A stretch of DNA of 64,000 nucleotides from Spisula solida (Eukaryota; Mollusca; Bivalvia; Venerida; Mactridae). Made by a program: the position numbers and the translations under genes. Within the stretch, counting starts at the first letter, position 1, and the number at the start of each line of letters is the position of its first letter. The DNA is taken from positions 6,642,453 to 6,706,452 of the forward strand of contig OX365946.1 of the NCBI GenBank assembly GCA_947247005.1, written 5' to 3'. The notes under the pieces are model-generated. The model saw only the letters and a program-made list of their open reading frames with translations, did no database searches and was not told the origin of the DNA. Positions 15,201-27,922 of the stretch are shown in pieces.

Positions 15201-15375
15201 ATAATAAAAATGTCATACATAAACTTAAGAACCCGCGACAATGCATTTTAAAATCATTTATATAGGCACTAGCACGCTACTGACTACTGGTGCAAATCCG
15301 AAAACGGTGCCATGTTAAACGAAAAATACGCGGTAACAAACACAAGGTGCTATACCGTACGGAGAATTAGACATA

Positions 15376-15640
15376 GTTCTCGACCTTGTATTGTCATTAT
15401 TTAACAGCTGATATATTGTCTATATTTTTAACCCCGGTTGCAGTATGTTTTCATACAGGGAAAAATATCAAGAAGACGCTCGAGGTGTAATACCAACACA
15501 AATTTGAACAACCGATATTGCAAGGTTTGCTTGCGGAAATATGTAAAATTATATATATTCAACTCAATAACCTTGTAATATGTTCATGCATTAAGGTCAG
15601 GATCAAGTCAAATTCTCCGTGCTATATATATATTCATTCA
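15376..15640. repeat. Diverged member of the 293-bp repeat family, copy A
   Basis: Shares, in order, cgaccttgtattgtc, accccggttgcagta, agaagacgctcgagg, ataaccttgtaat and taaggtcaggatc with the tandem pair at 11471-12057. An open frame across it (15518-15736) is also present in the second copy, but its sequence belongs to the repeat and it is not called as a gene. Confidence 0.6.
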
Positions 15641-15947
15641 GTGCAATGGGACGTTCGTCAGTATAAACTTCAAATACCGTATTATTTGATTGTAATTTCG
15701 TCTAATGGGTTGCCATGGCATTGGTCCTACTGTTGACACAGGTGTAAATATTGAATGACAAATCTTATAAATAGGGAAATAATGTTTTTAGACGATTAAC
15801 AAGTGACACCAATAAACACGATATGTTTGCTTCTTATAGTGTATAGTATGCGGAAAAAAACCAAGCATGTTACAATGCAATTGTTAAACCTGCTATTTGG
15901 TCAGCTTGACATTTTCTTCATATAGTACGTAGATCAGTCACACAGCC

Positions 15948-16112
15948 GGCTTAGAATGAGAAGGTCGTCAGTGCTACTTACGACCTTATATGACTCGTGC
16001 GTATTTGACGAGGCGCTATTTTCATGAAAATCGAAAAGAGTAGTTTTCAGACAGTGTTTTCTTGTTTTCTAAATATATCGATTTTGTACTTACGACCTTC
16101 TTATTCTAAGCC
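15948..16112. mobile_element. TIR element, GGCTTAGAATGAGAAGGT family, short form, copy A
   Basis: Terminal inverted repeats: ggcttagaatgagaaggtcg on the left and tacgaccttcttattctaag plus cc on the right. Internal sequence of 165 bp total with no coding. The same termini border a 265-bp relative at 24386-24650, so this is a dispersed non-autonomous family. Confidence 0.8.
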
Positions 16113-17547
16113 ATCGAACTATATCTCCTCATTCATTTTTTTACTGTACTAGAATTATTTTGTTTCTATTGTTTTGAATGTAAATTGGTAAAAGAGCGTT
16201 TTTCTTACAAAATGTCTTTTTTCGTCCATGCAATACGTATGCCAATAAAAACAATCGACATGGCAAGCATATTTGTGTGTCATATGTACAATTATGGTGC
16301 TTATGTTATTGTTTACAAGCGGTTGATTAGAAACTTGAACTTTCCAGTGACGTAGTCTGTAGAAAATTATGCAATATGCAAATAGGCGCATTTCCATGGA
16401 AATAACGCAATCAGCATTTTCTTCCCAGAATTCATGGTTAAAAAGGAAAAACCTTACAAAAGTTTTAAAACAGACCAATAACACAACCATATGATTATTT
16501 TTCTATTTGTATTCAATTGATGCCAGAATATTGTTGCATAAAATATGTATGTATATTTTACAGTTATTGGCCTACGAGACAGACTTAAGGCAGTTGTTGT
16601 AGCCTTAAGAGCTGACATTGCAGAATGATGCAGAGAAGACGATTTCACTTAGAAACTCATGAATATAATTAATGTGAGGTATATTGTACTGTATGTCAAA
16701 CGCTTTGTACTGCTAACAAGGGCTATATGTTCTGTTCTGCTAACACTAGTGTGGCGGGAAATGACGAGATATAATTGACTCGGTCATCACTCTCGCTGGG
16801 TATAAATTACGTAGATAAACTAAAATGATGGTATAAATTACATGAAATATAACAACAATCATGAGTTACATATTTAAAAAAAGTTATGTCAAATTTGCCC
16901 ATTACAGTATAGTTGTTCAAAAGTTTGAAGTTCGTACTAAATTGCTCATATTGCAATTTTAACTCTCAAGCGATATAATGATTGCTTTAGAATTGAAACT
17001 ACAGTAAACTTACTGATTTTCGTGGGTAGTAGATTTTGTAAAAAACGTAAAACAGAAACGTAAGAAACGTTATAGGATACAAAAACCTTGACAGCAAAAA
17101 CCCTGTGTTACAGGTTTGTTTTGAAAGTCAATGATTCGCGTCGGATTTAATTTTGTCATCGGGTACGTCAAAAAAATCAACAATATGTATCCTCACAAAT
17201 ATTTTAAAATGAGTGTACAGTATTATGTTCAAATACTACAAACAGAGCTAAATATAATAATGGCATATTAAGTATTTCAAACGTTGTGACATTATAAGTA
17301 AAGGATAAATTTGTAATTTTATAATAAAAAAATATATTTTTAAAAAATGACTCGCCGAGCGTTATTATAATAATTTACGATCATAAAATTCGTTATTAGG
17401 TATTTAAGGCTAAATCGCTGTAAAATATGACATACGAGGGATGATTAACAAATACGCGGAATAATGCTCTAATATTGCGTTACGTAGCCGAGCATAGCCT
17501 TTATTTGCCAGTCAGCTTTCTGCTGCAATATGGCAGGCATATATGTG

Positions 17548-17619
17548 TGCCTCCATCCGGATTTGAACCCGGGTCGCCAGATTTGACTGCAAGCGCGCTA
17601 ATCATTTAGCTACGGAGGC
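17548..17619 (-). tRNA. tRNA-like sequence, degenerate (pseudo-tRNA or SINE head), copy A
   Basis: On the minus strand a 72-nt segment starts GCCTCCGTAGCTAAATGA and ends ATCCGGATGGAGGCA. The acceptor stem pairs over 7 bp with one G-T pair. An A-box-like TAGCTAAATG and a B-box-like GGTTCAAATCC (the pol III promoter elements) are present. The T stem has mismatches and no clean anticodon stem with U33 forms, so I do not assign an anticodon. Likely a tRNA pseudogene or the head of a tRNA-derived SINE. The acceptor-stem match suggests it is not very old. Confidence 0.55.
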
Positions 17620-18574
17620 CAATTTTGCTGAAACTCGGTCCGATCGGCGTATTGCACATACATTACCATAAAAACATAGACTCTTAGGGAATATTTGGTC
17701 GAATGACCGTAAAAACCGTAACGTTATTATCGCTACACCGGCCCAACACATGTGAGTAACATATTATATGTACTCATTTATGGTACATGATGCGTTCAAT
17801 GATTCTAACAACCAAGCCATACAATAACATACACTTAATAAACCTGTCAACTGCAAATCAAAACTCTGTCTTTGCAACTTGCATGACAATTATAAAACAG
17901 CTTCGTTGTTTAAAAACTGATGACGTAGTTTGATGTTATTGACGTCGGGTGGTCCATTTGCATACCGGCGTTAAATCTCACATATCTGTGTATAAGAGTA
18001 TATGCAATATACACAAAATTAATATTTGGAATGATATTATATCTTTGTTCATTTCGTAACATACCATCGGTAATTTAGAAGGTTTTATAGCATTACTATG
18101 ACGATTAAAGAAACTACAAGTTACAACACATTTCCGCGTATTTGTTGATCACCCTTCGTGCTATGTGATTAAATGTGCTTTCACGTACGCGATCAAGGTG
18201 ATTGGTTATTTTAATGTACATTCATATTTAGGGGACGCCGTCCTTTTAAAGGGCCATGTTTAGTTATATGACTCGATATATTGAGCACAGCAGTAAACGA
18301 TCCTCTTTATTACATATGTTGTAAGAGGCTATGTTTACATAGAACTCAAGTTTTAGCATATAACTCATTATGGGTTGTCATGCTGAACAAAATACGCCTT
18401 TATTATCAAAGATGCAGGCGCTTGAAGAGTGAAGATAAAGTATGTCTTGTTGCCTAGAACGAAAATCATTAGTTCGTGTAATCCAACGTGTGACTTGTTT
18501 AAGCGCGTGTTATAAGTATAATAAATCTCTCTGCATGAAAGACTAACGTACATAAGTTTTGCTCGAATAACTCG

Positions 18575-18720
18575 TTTCAAGACTGCTTGAACAACTCAGC
18601 CTGTAAGGTTGTTTGAAATAAACTGACTTTAAGATTGTTTAAAAACTGACATTAAGAGAGCTTGAACAATTTGCTTGGAAACTCCTGTTAATACTGCTTG
18701 AACAAACTTACATTTAACAC
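18575..18720. repeat. Degenerate gcttgaacaa repeats
   Basis: The phrases gactgcttgaacaactcag, ggttgtttgaaataaactga, agattgtttaaaaactgaca, gagcttgaacaatttg and tactgcttgaacaaactta follow one another at roughly 30-40 bp spacing. A worn minisatellite. Present identically placed in copy B near 30385-30530. Confidence 0.5.
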
Positions 18721-20424
18721 CAAATGTTAAGTCCATCTTCATTGCTATGTTTTTTATTCAACATCGGTATTAAGTATTAGTAATTAAAACCACTTCGAGG
18801 ACAATGGCAGGACTTCAAGGGCCATAGGGTGGTCTTACAATAAAGGTGTTATTATGCTTGCTTAGCCAATAGGCCTACGTGTAACCGCCAATTTTATATC
18901 AACTACTTTGTATAACTTAGAAGACCTCAGACAAAAAGATTCAGTTCACTGATTGAGCAGTTGAAAGCTAGCTCATATACTAAACATTGCCATCATAGGA
19001 TAACTACCTTCATTTCTTATTATACATGTTGATTTTATCTTAAAAACACACACCCTAACGCTAATTCGTTAAGCAAACTTTGTTTCAGTCTTATAAAAAT
19101 ATATTATGTAAAGAAACATTAAGGATTACATACAGAAGATAACGTTATATAGGTTTATATATTTTAAAGATGTACATAATAAGCCACCATTTCTGCGTAT
19201 CTATAGAACAATATGACAAGATATGCTTTGCGACAAAAAGTATACTTACCCTTCAAGAGTACGGTGGCTTACTATCAGTTAGGCAATAAACAAATCCATA
19301 ATAACTTGAAACCTGATAATATAACGATGCAATAATCTCAAGCACTTTTTATCAATTTTGTCACTCTCCGGAAAAACAACACTATACGCACTTATTTCCT
19401 TGCTTAAACCACACAAAATGTCCCAGTCCAAACTAATAAACTCACAAAGTTTGTATATATATATACAATGTATATATAATATGCGAGTATACTAAGTCCC
19501 AATATCGGTGACAAATCCGCTCTATCAATTATACACTATACCAAAATTATCCTTAAAAATATTCGTCAACTGATTATGTTTGGTTTTCTTTACGTTGGAT
19601 AGTTCACACTGTAGTGTATATAGTAGCACGAACTCTTTATGATACTCTACAGTTCACGTCCTAACAACGCGTGGCGAGAGATATTAGGGACGAACGAATG
19701 ATAAGGACGAACTGCTATCCGAGCTTGCGAGATCGGGGTATATTATACATTTATACATTCGATACTACTAGTATGTGTCATCAGGCGAAGTTTTCAACAA
19801 TCGATTATTGTAATAGTTCAAAACATTGTATGGTCAAATAAATATATTGTCCAATGTTTGCTATCGGAACGAACTTAAGATCGGATTAAATACCAGTTTA
19901 AATCATGTATTCACTTCGTCCTGTGGCTGTCGAATATAAACTATAGGTAATAGTTAGAGTACATACATAATAATAAGACAACACAATCTTAAGGAAAATA
20001 TTGATGAATATGTATTAAATGTTGGCGAGTTTTCAAGCATAACCGAGTCAATAGAGCGATTTTGTCAACATTTGCATGACGTGTATGCTAATAATGCAGT
20101 TTATTGATGCCCTTCTAGAAACGAACTTTCAGGAAAGAGATGGTAACTAAAGGGGCTCACATGGAAGACTGGGCATGCCCAACTACGTATGTTGCCTGTT
20201 TAGATAAAGTCTATGGACAGACACGGGATGATGGTATTTCGACAACTAGGCTCAGCATTGTTTGTCAGTTTGTTTTACTGAGTTATAGTACACGTATAAG
20301 ATTGGGAGAGTTATCCAAATCCATGGCGAGTTGGTTGGGGTTGAGTTGGAGATGGGGTGAGTTGGTCAACCAGTTGTTTGAGCTATATACACACAGAGGA
20401 ACCAAGCTATGCTTAAACTACATA

Positions 20425-20672
20425 TAAAACACAGCTACGGCTGAAAAACTTCTAACCCCATGGTAGATAAAATGGCTGTTGTTATTATGTATTGGTGTGT
20501 TGTCAAATGTGAAATATTGACTATGTTAGAATCGAAATGATTAATATGTACCAGTGTTTTATCTATAATAAAGCACTGTCACTTGTTCGGACGCATACAT
20601 TAAATAACTCGTGATTTAATTACTTCGCATCCGAACTCATGACTGTCTTTTATTCTACGATAAAACACAGGT
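20425..20672. mobile_element. Hairpin-bearing non-autonomous element, copy 2 (duplication copy A)
   Basis: Begins aaaacacagctacggctgaa and ends gataaaacacaggtac, parallel to 6500-6740. The palindromic core (20580-20640) pairs cacttgttcggacgcata with the downstream cgcatccgaactcatg. No coding capacity. Confidence 0.65.
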
Positions 20673-21787
20673 ACATTTTTATTATTTCTTAAGTAACGTG
20701 TTACAATAACAAGCGTGGTAGAATACGACGGATGCGACTTATCATGAGTTGCAGGTAAATAGTTTTGCGTACTAAAATTCAGTGCACTGTACTAGGAGTT
20801 CTTATTGTGATTCGGAGTATTAGTCCGCGAGGACTTTGTTTATACATTAGTATATTAGTTTTATGATGTAATACAAAAGTATTTTTACAACGTACTACTC
20901 CACCACAAACAAAAAATAAGATGTCGGTTTCATGAAATAACAACTTGACATAACAGAACATACTGGTATTTTAGTGTCGAGAAATGTCATGTACCGATGC
21001 TTTATTGATCACACTTGACCTAAAACATGGTTGATGTCACTGTTTTACCATAGCATGGCAATGATCGGAATCTACTTCAAAGTAATGCAGAAAATCATAA
21101 CCCAATTTTATGAAGTTGTTACGTAACCAAGCAATCGAGAACGTTATCAGGGGAAATAAAATCTAAATAAATAGTATAATCAAAATTTTAACACACCTTT
21201 TCACGCTCTTGTACACTACATTTCAGTATGTTTGACAAAACCTTTGATCACTGCTACTGTGGTATGAAAGCTGGTTCCCGTATAACATAGCTCATCAAGT
21301 GGAATTATCCTGGATTAAATTGTTTGACAATCTTACCCGCCTTACCGATCATCTAACAAAGGGATACTATCTCGCAATGCTTGTTGACTAAGGATTTGTG
21401 TCAAACTATTAAAAACAAACGTGTTATGCCATCCCAAAGACAAATTTCTGATTAATGCTAGACCGTATATACCATAGCGTTGCTCGAGTTCAAGGCCTGT
21501 AAAGCAGATCCGACTTGGAAACAGACCAACCTTGCTCTTCGGTTGTTTCCCTACAACCTTTCGTCCCTCCTAGGACATTAGGGATGGCATGGAGCACGTA
21601 GCCGTTTCTGTGTGGCCCTTGATTGTCTATGCGCTACAGTATGTATCTGTCTTAGCGGCATCGTCGGTACGCTGGTATATGTCGGACTGTGGTTACGTAT
21701 GTGGTTACACAGGCACGATACTCATCTGCCAGATTGATTTCTAAATGACATAACGTTCAGGTCCGTCTTAAGATTGAATTTCGTTTC

Positions 21788-21855
21788 AACGAGTATGTCA
21801 CATTACAACGAGTATGTCACATTACAACGAGTATGTCACATTACAACGAGTATGT
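21788..21855. repeat. 19-bp minisatellite, copy A (about 4 units)
   Basis: Direct repeats of acaacgagtatgtcacatt. The matching locus in the second duplication copy (33602-33725) has about 7 units. Confidence 0.9.
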
Positions 21856-23005
21856 GTACATTGTAAAATCATATGTATGCTTTTAATAAAACTATATTTT
21901 GCTTCTATCTTAAATAAGTGTGTACAGTAGAACCCCAATAATAAGGCCACCCTTGGGACCCTTAATAGAGGTGGTGTTTAGAAGTTTTAACTGTTGTTGT
22001 AAGTTCACATATGGCGTAAGTTTCTGAAAGCCAAATATTAGTGTACATCTGAGTTCTACATAAACCAGACGGAGATCGTATCATGATATTGACACGAGCT
22101 TATATAGTGCACCCAGGATAATGTGATAGGCGGGAAAATTTGGTATGGTCCACAAAGGTGGATTACAATTATGTGCACCAATTATCCGTGATGTTTTGAG
22201 TACACTACTGACCGTATCTGTTTACTTAAGTGATTTGTAAAACCAATTTTGCCACAGTTGACCAAACCGATTCATGTTTGTAAATAGCCCATTATCCTGG
22301 GCGGACTATACATACGATAATATGGACATGTCTGTTCATAAGAAATATGAATCTGAATAATGGATTTAATCCAAGCTTAAGAGTTGATACATAGACCTGA
22401 TACATACATGTACATTTCGTTTACTCGTGCAAAACTATGCATACGTGTCTGATGTATTACATGTTCTACGATTTGTTTTACTAATACCGCAAACGATCGA
22501 TTCACAATGTATATTATTACATGTACATATCATATTACATATACATGTATATTCAAATCACTTTAATGCAAAGCAAATATCGTCTGATCACAAATGTCTC
22601 ACTAAAAACAGTATATTTTCTCAAACAATAATTTTGTACATGTAATACTTTAAAACTCTCAACAGATATTATATTCCCTCACAGCAAACGTTCCCGCCTA
22701 CCACAGCTTGTTGATCTATGATGCACTGATGTTGATTGAGAAGAAAATGTAATAAGCCTAGCCCATCAATCTAGTGTAATAAATGTACGAAACATTTAAT
22801 GTAAAACTTATAAAAGACGAAGAACGAGATATTTCATTGATGCCTTACCTAATCAAAGTTAGTGAATGTTTAGATTTCCTATGAGAATACCGTGCAATGT
22901 GAACCAATGAACGTACTCTGTGAGTGATTGTAAAGCAATAGTTCTATAAAAATTGAAGTCGAGGCAACCACACGCGTCGTATGCCTATTTATATACGCTC
23001 GTAAA

Positions 23006-24028
23006 GTGAAACACCGTGATCAGGCGGTACCAGCGAACGAATAGTCCATAGTGAAACACCGTTTTCCGACGGTACCAGCGACACTATAGTCCATAGTGAA
23101 ACACCGTTTTCCGACGGTACCAGCGACACTATAGTCCATAGTGAAACACCGTATCCGACGATACCAGCGACCCAATAGTCCATAGTGTGACACCGTGATC
23201 CGGCAGTACCGGCGATCCGATATTCCATAGTGAAACATCGTGATCCGACGGTACCAGCGACACTATAGTCAATCGTGAAACACCGTGACCCGACGGTACC
23301 TGCAACACTATAGTCCATAGTGAAACACCGTGATCCGGCGGTACCAGCGACACTATAGTCCATAGTGAAACATCGTGATCCGGCGGTACCAGCGACACTA
23401 TAGTCCATAGTGAAACACCGTGACCCGACGGTATCCGCGACACTATAGTCAATAGTGAAACACCGTGATCCGGCGGTACCAGCGACACTATAGTCCATAG
23501 TGAAACACCGTGATCCGGCGGTACCAGCGACACTATAGTCCATAGTGAAACATCGTGATCCGGCGGTACCGGCGACACTATAGTCCATAGTGAAACACCG
23601 TGACCCGACGGTATCCGCGACACTATAGTCAATAGTGAAACACCGTGATCCGGCGGTACCAGCGACACTATAGTCCATAGTGAAACACCGTGATCCGGCG
23701 GTACCAGCGACAGTATAGTACATAGTGAAACACCGTGATCCGACGGTACCCGCGACCCAATAGTCCATAGTGTGACACCGTGATCCGATGGTACCAGCGA
23801 CACTATAGTCCATAGTGGAAAACCGTGATCCGGCGGTACCGGCGACACTATAGTCCATAGTGAGACACCGTGATCCGACGGTACCAGCGACACTATAGTC
23901 CATAGTGAAACACCATGATCCGGCGGTACCAGCGACACTATAGTCCATAGTGAAACCGTGATCCGACGGTACCAGCTACCCAATAGCCCATAGTGAAACA
24001 CCGTGACCCGACGGTACCAGCGACACTA
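23006..24028. repeat. 45-bp minisatellite I, copy A (about 23 units)
   Basis: The unit reads gtgaaacaccgtgatccggc, then ggtaccagcgacactatagt, then ccata. Within each unit CACTAT and ATAGTG are separated by agtcc and can form a 6-bp stem. Variants alternate between ccggcgg and cccgacgg types. Because 45 is a multiple of three, long minus-strand open frames result (319 and 290 codons, repeating a 15-residue DYSVAGTAGSRCFTM-like motif). They start and stop within the array, occur in two frames, and are broken differently in copy B, so I do not call protein. Confidence 0.95.
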
Positions 24029-24385
24029 GGGGGGTACAAGTGACACGATAGGCCGTAGCGAGACACTGACAATCGGACGATAAAAGAGACCTCAGATAAC
24101 TGTATCATCTAATTATAGCGTATGTACGGTAACCCTGATGTCTTTCTCACCCTCTCGCATTGACAGACATAGCATCCGGATGATAATAAGTTATATAATG
24201 CATGTGGCTGCTGCTTTTTTGGGGTTGTATTGTCTCGGAAACTTCTGTCCCAATCCCGTCGTAATTGTAAATTGTTATACACGTCTTATAAACATATCAT
24301 TGACTATTATTAAAATATTGTTTAAGCAAAGAGCGTGGTTGTTGCAGTGGTTAATACTATTATGAATATTTGTATAACAGTAGAC

Positions 24386-24650
24386 TATATCGCAGGCTTA
24401 GAATGAGAAGGTATAAGTTCTTCATTTGACCTTAAAAGGCTCGTACATATTTGAAATCTGCATCACAAGGCGCTTTAGCTGTGCCTATTATCATGGAAAT
24501 CGGGACTGGCCATGGTGACCAAACTGAAGTTAAAAAGCTTGTTTTTTCCATAAGTAAAGAGTATATTTCAGACAGTTTTGTCAGTCTTGCTTTCTCAAAA
24601 AAGCGTTTCTATATATACTTACAACCTTCTCATTCTAAGCTAGCGATATA
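24386..24650. mobile_element. TIR element, GGCTTAGAATGAGAAGGT family, long form, copy A
   Basis: Outer inverted repeat tatatcgc/gcgatata, then gcttagaatgagaaggt on the left against accttctcattctaagc on the right. 265 bp, no transposase. Internal sequence differs from the 165-bp form, so the termini are the shared part. Confidence 0.8.
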
Positions 24651-25304
24651 ACCGAATGAATACGCTGGTGCCAAATGTTGGTGTAACACGCACTATTTGT
24701 ATAAAACTCGCCAATACATTAACCTACCGGACCTATACACACTCACTATATTCTTTAGTCGAATTATATAAAATTTAGTGATGAATAGGCCTATTACGCG
24801 AAGAATTCAAAATGTCTGGAAATTAAATTCTATTCAGCATCCACCAATATAGCCTAGCTATCCAAACACATTTCGGAGTCAGTAGAGGTGCCAACTTCAT
24901 AGTAAATGTGTCATTATTCACCCGTCTATTGTAAAACTACCACATTAAATCATTTATCTCATCTCCGATATGGTAATAAAGCCGACTGGCAATTTGTATT
25001 CATGTTTTGGAAGCGTCTTACCAAATTGCCTTCTTGATAAACAGTGGCAAATATATCACGAATCATTTCTATGTGTATATAGTGTTAAATAGTGACACCA
25101 TTAGCATCTTCGTAGATATTTCCTGTTAATAACCAATTTAATATACTTGTAAATGTACAATTGGTACAAAACTACATTCATGAATGTGGTGCTTCGCTTT
25201 ATTGAGAAATAGATAAATTTTATATCGTATAATCTTATAATTGAGATGACCTTTTTGTGAGGTTTTACTGTATAACATGCAGGTGGTGTTTTGTACTCCG
25301 TGCC

Positions 25305-26110
25305 TTTACCACGTGTCCGCTTGATGCATAAAAGTGTTCCGTTCGTTCCTCAACCTCGTGTCCGCTAGATGCATGAAAGTGTTCCGTTTGTTCCTCTACC
25401 ACGTGTCCGCTTGATGCATAAAAGTGTTCCGTTTGTTCCTCTACCACGTGTCCGCTTGATGCATAAAAGTGTTCCGTTTGTTCCTCTACCACGTGTCCGC
25501 TAGATGCATGAAAGTGTTCCGTTTGTTCCTCTACCACGTGTCCGCTAGATGCATGAAAGTGTTCCGTTTGTTCCTTTACCACGTGTCCGCTAGATGCATG
25601 AAAGTGTTCCGTTTGTTCCTCAACCTCGTGTCCGCTAGATGCATGAAAGTGTTCCGTTTGTTCCTCTACCACGTGTCCGCTTGATGCATGAAAGTGTTCC
25701 GTTTGTTCCTCTACCACGTGTCCGCTAGATGCATGAAAGTGTTCCGTTTGTTCCTTTACCACGTGTCCGCTAGATGCATGAAAGTGTTCCGTTTGTTCCT
25801 TTACCACGTGTCCGCTAGATGCATGAAAGTGTTCCGTTTGTTCCTCTACCACGTGTCCGCTAGATGCATGAAAGTGTTCCGTTTGTTCCTTTACCACGTG
25901 TCCGCTAGATGCATGAAAGTGTTCCATTTGTTCCTTAACCATGTGTCCGATAGACGCACAAGAGTTTTCCGTTCGTTCCTCTACCACGTGTCCGCTAGAT
26001 GCATGCAAGTGTTCCGTTTTTTCCTTAACCACGTGTCTGATAGACACACAAGAGTGTTCCGTTCGTTCCTCTACCACGTGTCCGCTAGTTGCATGAAAGT
26101 GTTCCGTTTG
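25305..26110. repeat. 45-bp minisatellite II, copy A (about 18 units)
   Basis: The unit reads gtgtccgctagatgcatgaa, then agtgttccgtttgttcctct, then accac. Open frames run through it on both strands (270 codons on minus, 186 on plus), again because 45 is divisible by three. The sequence is unrelated to minisatellite I, about 1.3 kb upstream, despite the same unit length. The copy B array retains only about 6 units. Confidence 0.95.
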
Positions 26111-26969
26111 TATAGTAATTACAAGTTGTTTATTTCATTTCCTTTCTTTGTATATTATTCTGGTAAAGGAGTGTTTATTATTCCAGTAACAAATTCCAAA
26201 CAATGTGAAATGTTTTTGTTTATTCAAACTGCACAACTGACACTTTGAGTACCAAGTAAATCTTTATGGTGTGACGGATCGGAAAAAATAAAGATGTTTT
26301 TTTTTCAAAGAACATGAGCGAAGATCTAGAATCACTAAGTGCAGACTGTAGAAGTTCGAATAAACAAGAACATGTTTACATGCGCATGTACAAACGTGTT
26401 ACTGTACATGTCTGTATCCCATTTAGATGTTCCATTGATATCATGTGTTTGTAGCGGACATGTTGAAACATAGTTTGATTATACTCAACAACGTATCTCG
26501 TACATTGGGACGACCAGTGAGATCTAACCATGTACTCACTGATTCACACTTACAAATGATATACCGTAAAGCGCGTTAATTCGGCGAATCTTGATTTCTG
26601 GGTTTTCTGCGGTATCTCCAAGTCAGATACGAATGTGCAATAATCAGCTGTTCATGAGGCCATATTTTCACTAGTTCATGTAATTAATTTTTCTGAAAGG
26701 TCACGGTTTTTATCGCAATTAGCTAATTACGTGATTTTAATGCAAGTTACGTAACGCGTGCTCAAACCGTTTCATCATTCCAGTCATTGAGTTGGTTTAT
26801 ATACAGATAACGTTAGTGAATGTGTAATTTATAGCAACCAGCGTAACAAAGTGTTGAAAGTTAATCTTTATGAGGCTTTCATGTTTTTATTAATTACCTG
26901 ATCTAGAAACTTTATTGATGCTAAAATCATTTATAAATAAAGTAAATCAAGACAAACTCCAGGATTGCT

Positions 26970-27000
26970 CAACGTTTCGACTGTATTGTCTTCATCAGGA
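26970..27000 (-). other. CTGATGA...GAAA motif, copy B
   Basis: Same motif and same sequence as at 15170-15200, retained in the duplicate. See that entry for limits. Confidence 0.3.
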
Positions 27001-27175
27001 ATAATAAAAATGTCATACATAAGCTTAAGAACCCGCGACAATGCATTTTAAAATCATTTATATAGGCACTAGCACGCTACTGACTACTGGTGCAAATCCG
27101 AAAACGGTGCCATGTTAAACGAAAAATGCGCGGTAACAAACACAAGGTGCTATACCGTACGGAGAATTAGACATA

Positions 27176-27440
27176 GTTCTCGACCTTGTATTGTCATTAT
27201 TTAACAGCTGATATAATATCTATATTTTTAACCCCGGTTGCAGTATGTTTTCATACAGGGGAAAATATCAAGAAGACGCTCGAGGTGTAATACCAACACA
27301 AATTTGAACAACCGATATTGCAAGGTTTGCTTGCGGAAATATGTAAAATTATATATATTCAACTCAATAACCTTGTAATATGTTCATGCATTAAGGTTAG
27401 GATCAAGTCAAATTATACGTGCTATATATATATTCATTCA
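27176..27440. repeat. Diverged member of the 293-bp repeat family, copy B
   Basis: Duplicate of 15376-15640 with a few substitutions (for example ataatatc for atattgtc near the cagctgat motif). Confidence 0.6.
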
Positions 27441-27752
27441 GTGCAATGGGACGTTCGTCAGTATAAACTTCAAATACCGTATTATTTGATTGTAATTTCG
27501 TCTAATGGGTTGCCATGGCATTGGTCCTACTGTTGACACAGGTGTAAATATTGAATGACAAATCTTATAAATAGGGAAATAATGTTTTTAGACGATTAAC
27601 AAGTGACACCAATAAACACGATATGTTTGCTTCTTATAGTGTATAGTATGCGGAAAAAACCAAGCATGTTACGATGCAATAGTTAAACCTGCTATTTGGT
27701 CAGCTTGACATTTTCTTCATATACTAGTAGTACGTAGATCAGTCACTCAGCT

Positions 27753-27922
27753 GGCTTAGAATGAGAAGGTCGTCAGTGTTACTTACGACCTTATATGACT
27801 CGTGCATATTTGACGAGGTGCTATTTTCATGAAAATCGAAAAGGGTAAAGAGTAGTTTTCAGACAGTGTTTTCTTGTTTTCTAAATATTGATTTTGTACT
27901 TACGACCTTCTTATTCTAAGCC
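27753..27922. mobile_element. TIR element, GGCTTAGAATGAGAAGGT family, short form, copy B
   Basis: Duplicate of 15948-16112. It carries an insertion (gggtaaa near 27843) and a small deletion relative to copy A, giving 170 bp. Termini are intact. Confidence 0.8.

Larger units (their letters stand above)
14741..26540 (+). repeat. Large direct tandem duplication, copy A (11.8 kb)
   Basis: The sequence from gattcacacttacaaatgat at 14741 to gatctaaccatgtactcact at 26540 is repeated immediately downstream from 26541. Order and orientation of all sub-features are the same in both copies. The coordinate offset is 11,800 near the start, 11,808-11,810 through the middle, 11,883 after the 19-bp array, 11,982 after the first 45-bp array, and 11,447 after the second. 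Length differences are therefore concentrated in minisatellites. Scattered single-base differences are seen by eye. It could be a true segmental duplication or two haplotypes wrongly placed in tandem by assembly. Confidence 0.95.

Noticed and set aside
20140..20427. 95-codon frame kept open in both duplication copies (also 31948-32235)
   Set aside because: Conservation follows from recent duplication; the few differences include amino-acid changes, it runs into a mobile element, and no family is recognised.
22989..24001. Minus-strand open frames of 319 and 290 codons with 15-residue repeats
   Set aside because: They lie within a 45-bp minisatellite, exist in two overlapping frames, are broken by insertions in the duplicate at 34889-36009, and have no non-repeat domain or plausible exon context.
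25265..26248. 270-codon minus-strand and 186-codon plus-strand open frames
   Set aside because: Both result from a 45-bp unit free of stops. Opposite-strand open frames over the same repeats and loss of 12 units in copy B argue against protein coding.
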